The notes beneath the pieces were generated by a model, which had not been told where the DNA came from, searched no databases, and saw nothing but the letters and a program-made list of their open reading frames with translations. A program made the translations under genes and the position numbers. This document shows, in pieces, positions 63,754 through 64,000 of a stretch of 64,000 bases of DNA (position 1 is the stretch's first letter; every line of letters begins with the position of its first letter). This DNA comes from an uncultured Pseudomonas sp. (GTDB lineage: Bacteria; Pseudomonadota; Gammaproteobacteria; Pseudomonadales; Pseudomonadaceae), in the NCBI RefSeq assembly GCF_946885955.1, contig NZ_CAMPHI010000028.1, positions 4,608-68,607 on the forward strand, read 5' to 3'.

Positions 63754-63790
63754 AGCCCACGGCATCAGCTCCTTGCCGTGGGCTTTTTTT
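63754..63790 (+). terminator. Rho-independent terminator of the mexEF-oprN operon
   Basis: The stem AGCCCACGGCA (63754-63764) pairs perfectly with TGCCGTGGGCT (63774-63784) and is followed by a T run to 63790. It lies about 40 bp after the oprN stop. Confidence 0.92.
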
Positions 63791-63801
63791 GGTTCATCGC
63801 G

Positions 63802-63983
63802 GGAGCGCGGTAAATACGTAGGGTGGGGTTAGGCGCGAGCCGGGATCAGGAAAACCCCATCGACTCTCAACGCGCCGTAACCCACCATTGCGCTCTACCG
63901 ACAAACCGCAATGGTGGGTTACGCGGCGCTCGAATTGCGTGGAGCCCCCTATAACCAGCCCCTAGCGCCGCTAACCCACCCTT
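63802..63983 (-). repeat. 180-bp palindromic repeat, copy 2 (inverted relative to copy 1)
   Basis: It reads as the reverse complement of the element at 52448-52628 with scattered differences: GGAGCGCGGTAAATACGTAG at its left end corresponds to the right end of copy 1. The inner hairpin (TAACCCACCATTGCG against CGCAATGGTGGGTTA) is preserved. The right end reaches to within 20 bp of the window edge. Confidence 0.82.
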
Positions 63984-64000
63984 GTATCTCGACTACAGCC

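Overview
The window reads as chromosomal DNA of a Pseudomonas-like gammaproteobacterium. The support is a high-GC backbone, a mexS-mexT-mexEF-oprN block in the Pseudomonas order, FNR/ANR-type boxes, and a Xer dif site of the Pseudomonas type. The species cannot be told from the sequence alone. No rRNA, tRNA or CRISPR array was seen.

Region 1 (1-9,917, all minus strand, cut by the left edge) is the distal half of an extracellular contractile injection system (eCIS) operon. In transcription order it holds sheath, tube, a zinc-ribbon protein, a Pro/Ala-rich protein, a DUF4255/Pvc16-type cap protein, an AAA+ ATPase, a small protein, and two DUF4157 proteins. The first DUF4157 protein carries a polysaccharide-deacetylase domain and looks like a cargo enzyme. 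The second runs off the window. A 142-bp palindromic element separates the tube and sheath genes.

Region 2 (10,505-28,740, all minus strand) is a hybrid PKS-NRPS cluster that is visibly AT-richer than its surroundings, most clearly in the PKS. In transcription order: a 31-codon leader-like ORF, a KS-AT-DH-ACP polyketide synthase, a docking-Cy-A-PCP-TE NRPS, a four-helix membrane protein, a docking-Cy-A-PCP-reductase NRPS, a second small membrane protein, two GMC flavin oxidoreductases, and a type II thioesterase. Both A domains look cysteine-specific. The likely product is a sulfur-containing acyl or aryl thiazoline-type compound, possibly released both as an acid and as an aldehyde or alcohol. 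I do not recognise the cluster as a known one. An AraC/GyrI-like regulator follows at 29.4-30.3 kb.

Region 3 (30,443-47,475) is a genomic island of the GInt type. It has a ginABCD operon (three tyrosine recombinases and a small helical protein, with ginB frameshifted), imperfect 36-bp direct repeats at both ends, and a 12-kb cargo. The cargo has a defence-island look: a PHP-ATPase of TrlF type, a nuclease-like protein paired with a helical-repeat protein, membrane coiled-coil proteins, and a ParS/MbcA-type antitoxin without its toxin. The right-hand repeat overlaps a dif site, which places the island at the replication terminus.

Region 4 (47,550-64,000) is backbone: an MFS transporter, a periplasmic solute-binding protein, and a probable low-oxygen/stress group (accessory FtsH, a truncated ANR-like regulator joined to an Hsp20 remnant, a tandem universal stress protein, and an accessory PRPP synthetase) with two perfect TTGAT-N4-ATCAA boxes. 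The mexS/mexT/mexE/mexF/oprN efflux locus follows. Several intergenic repeats lie here, including a 180-bp element present in opposite orientations at 52.4 and 63.8 kb, and a triple 134-bp tandem repeat upstream of mexE.
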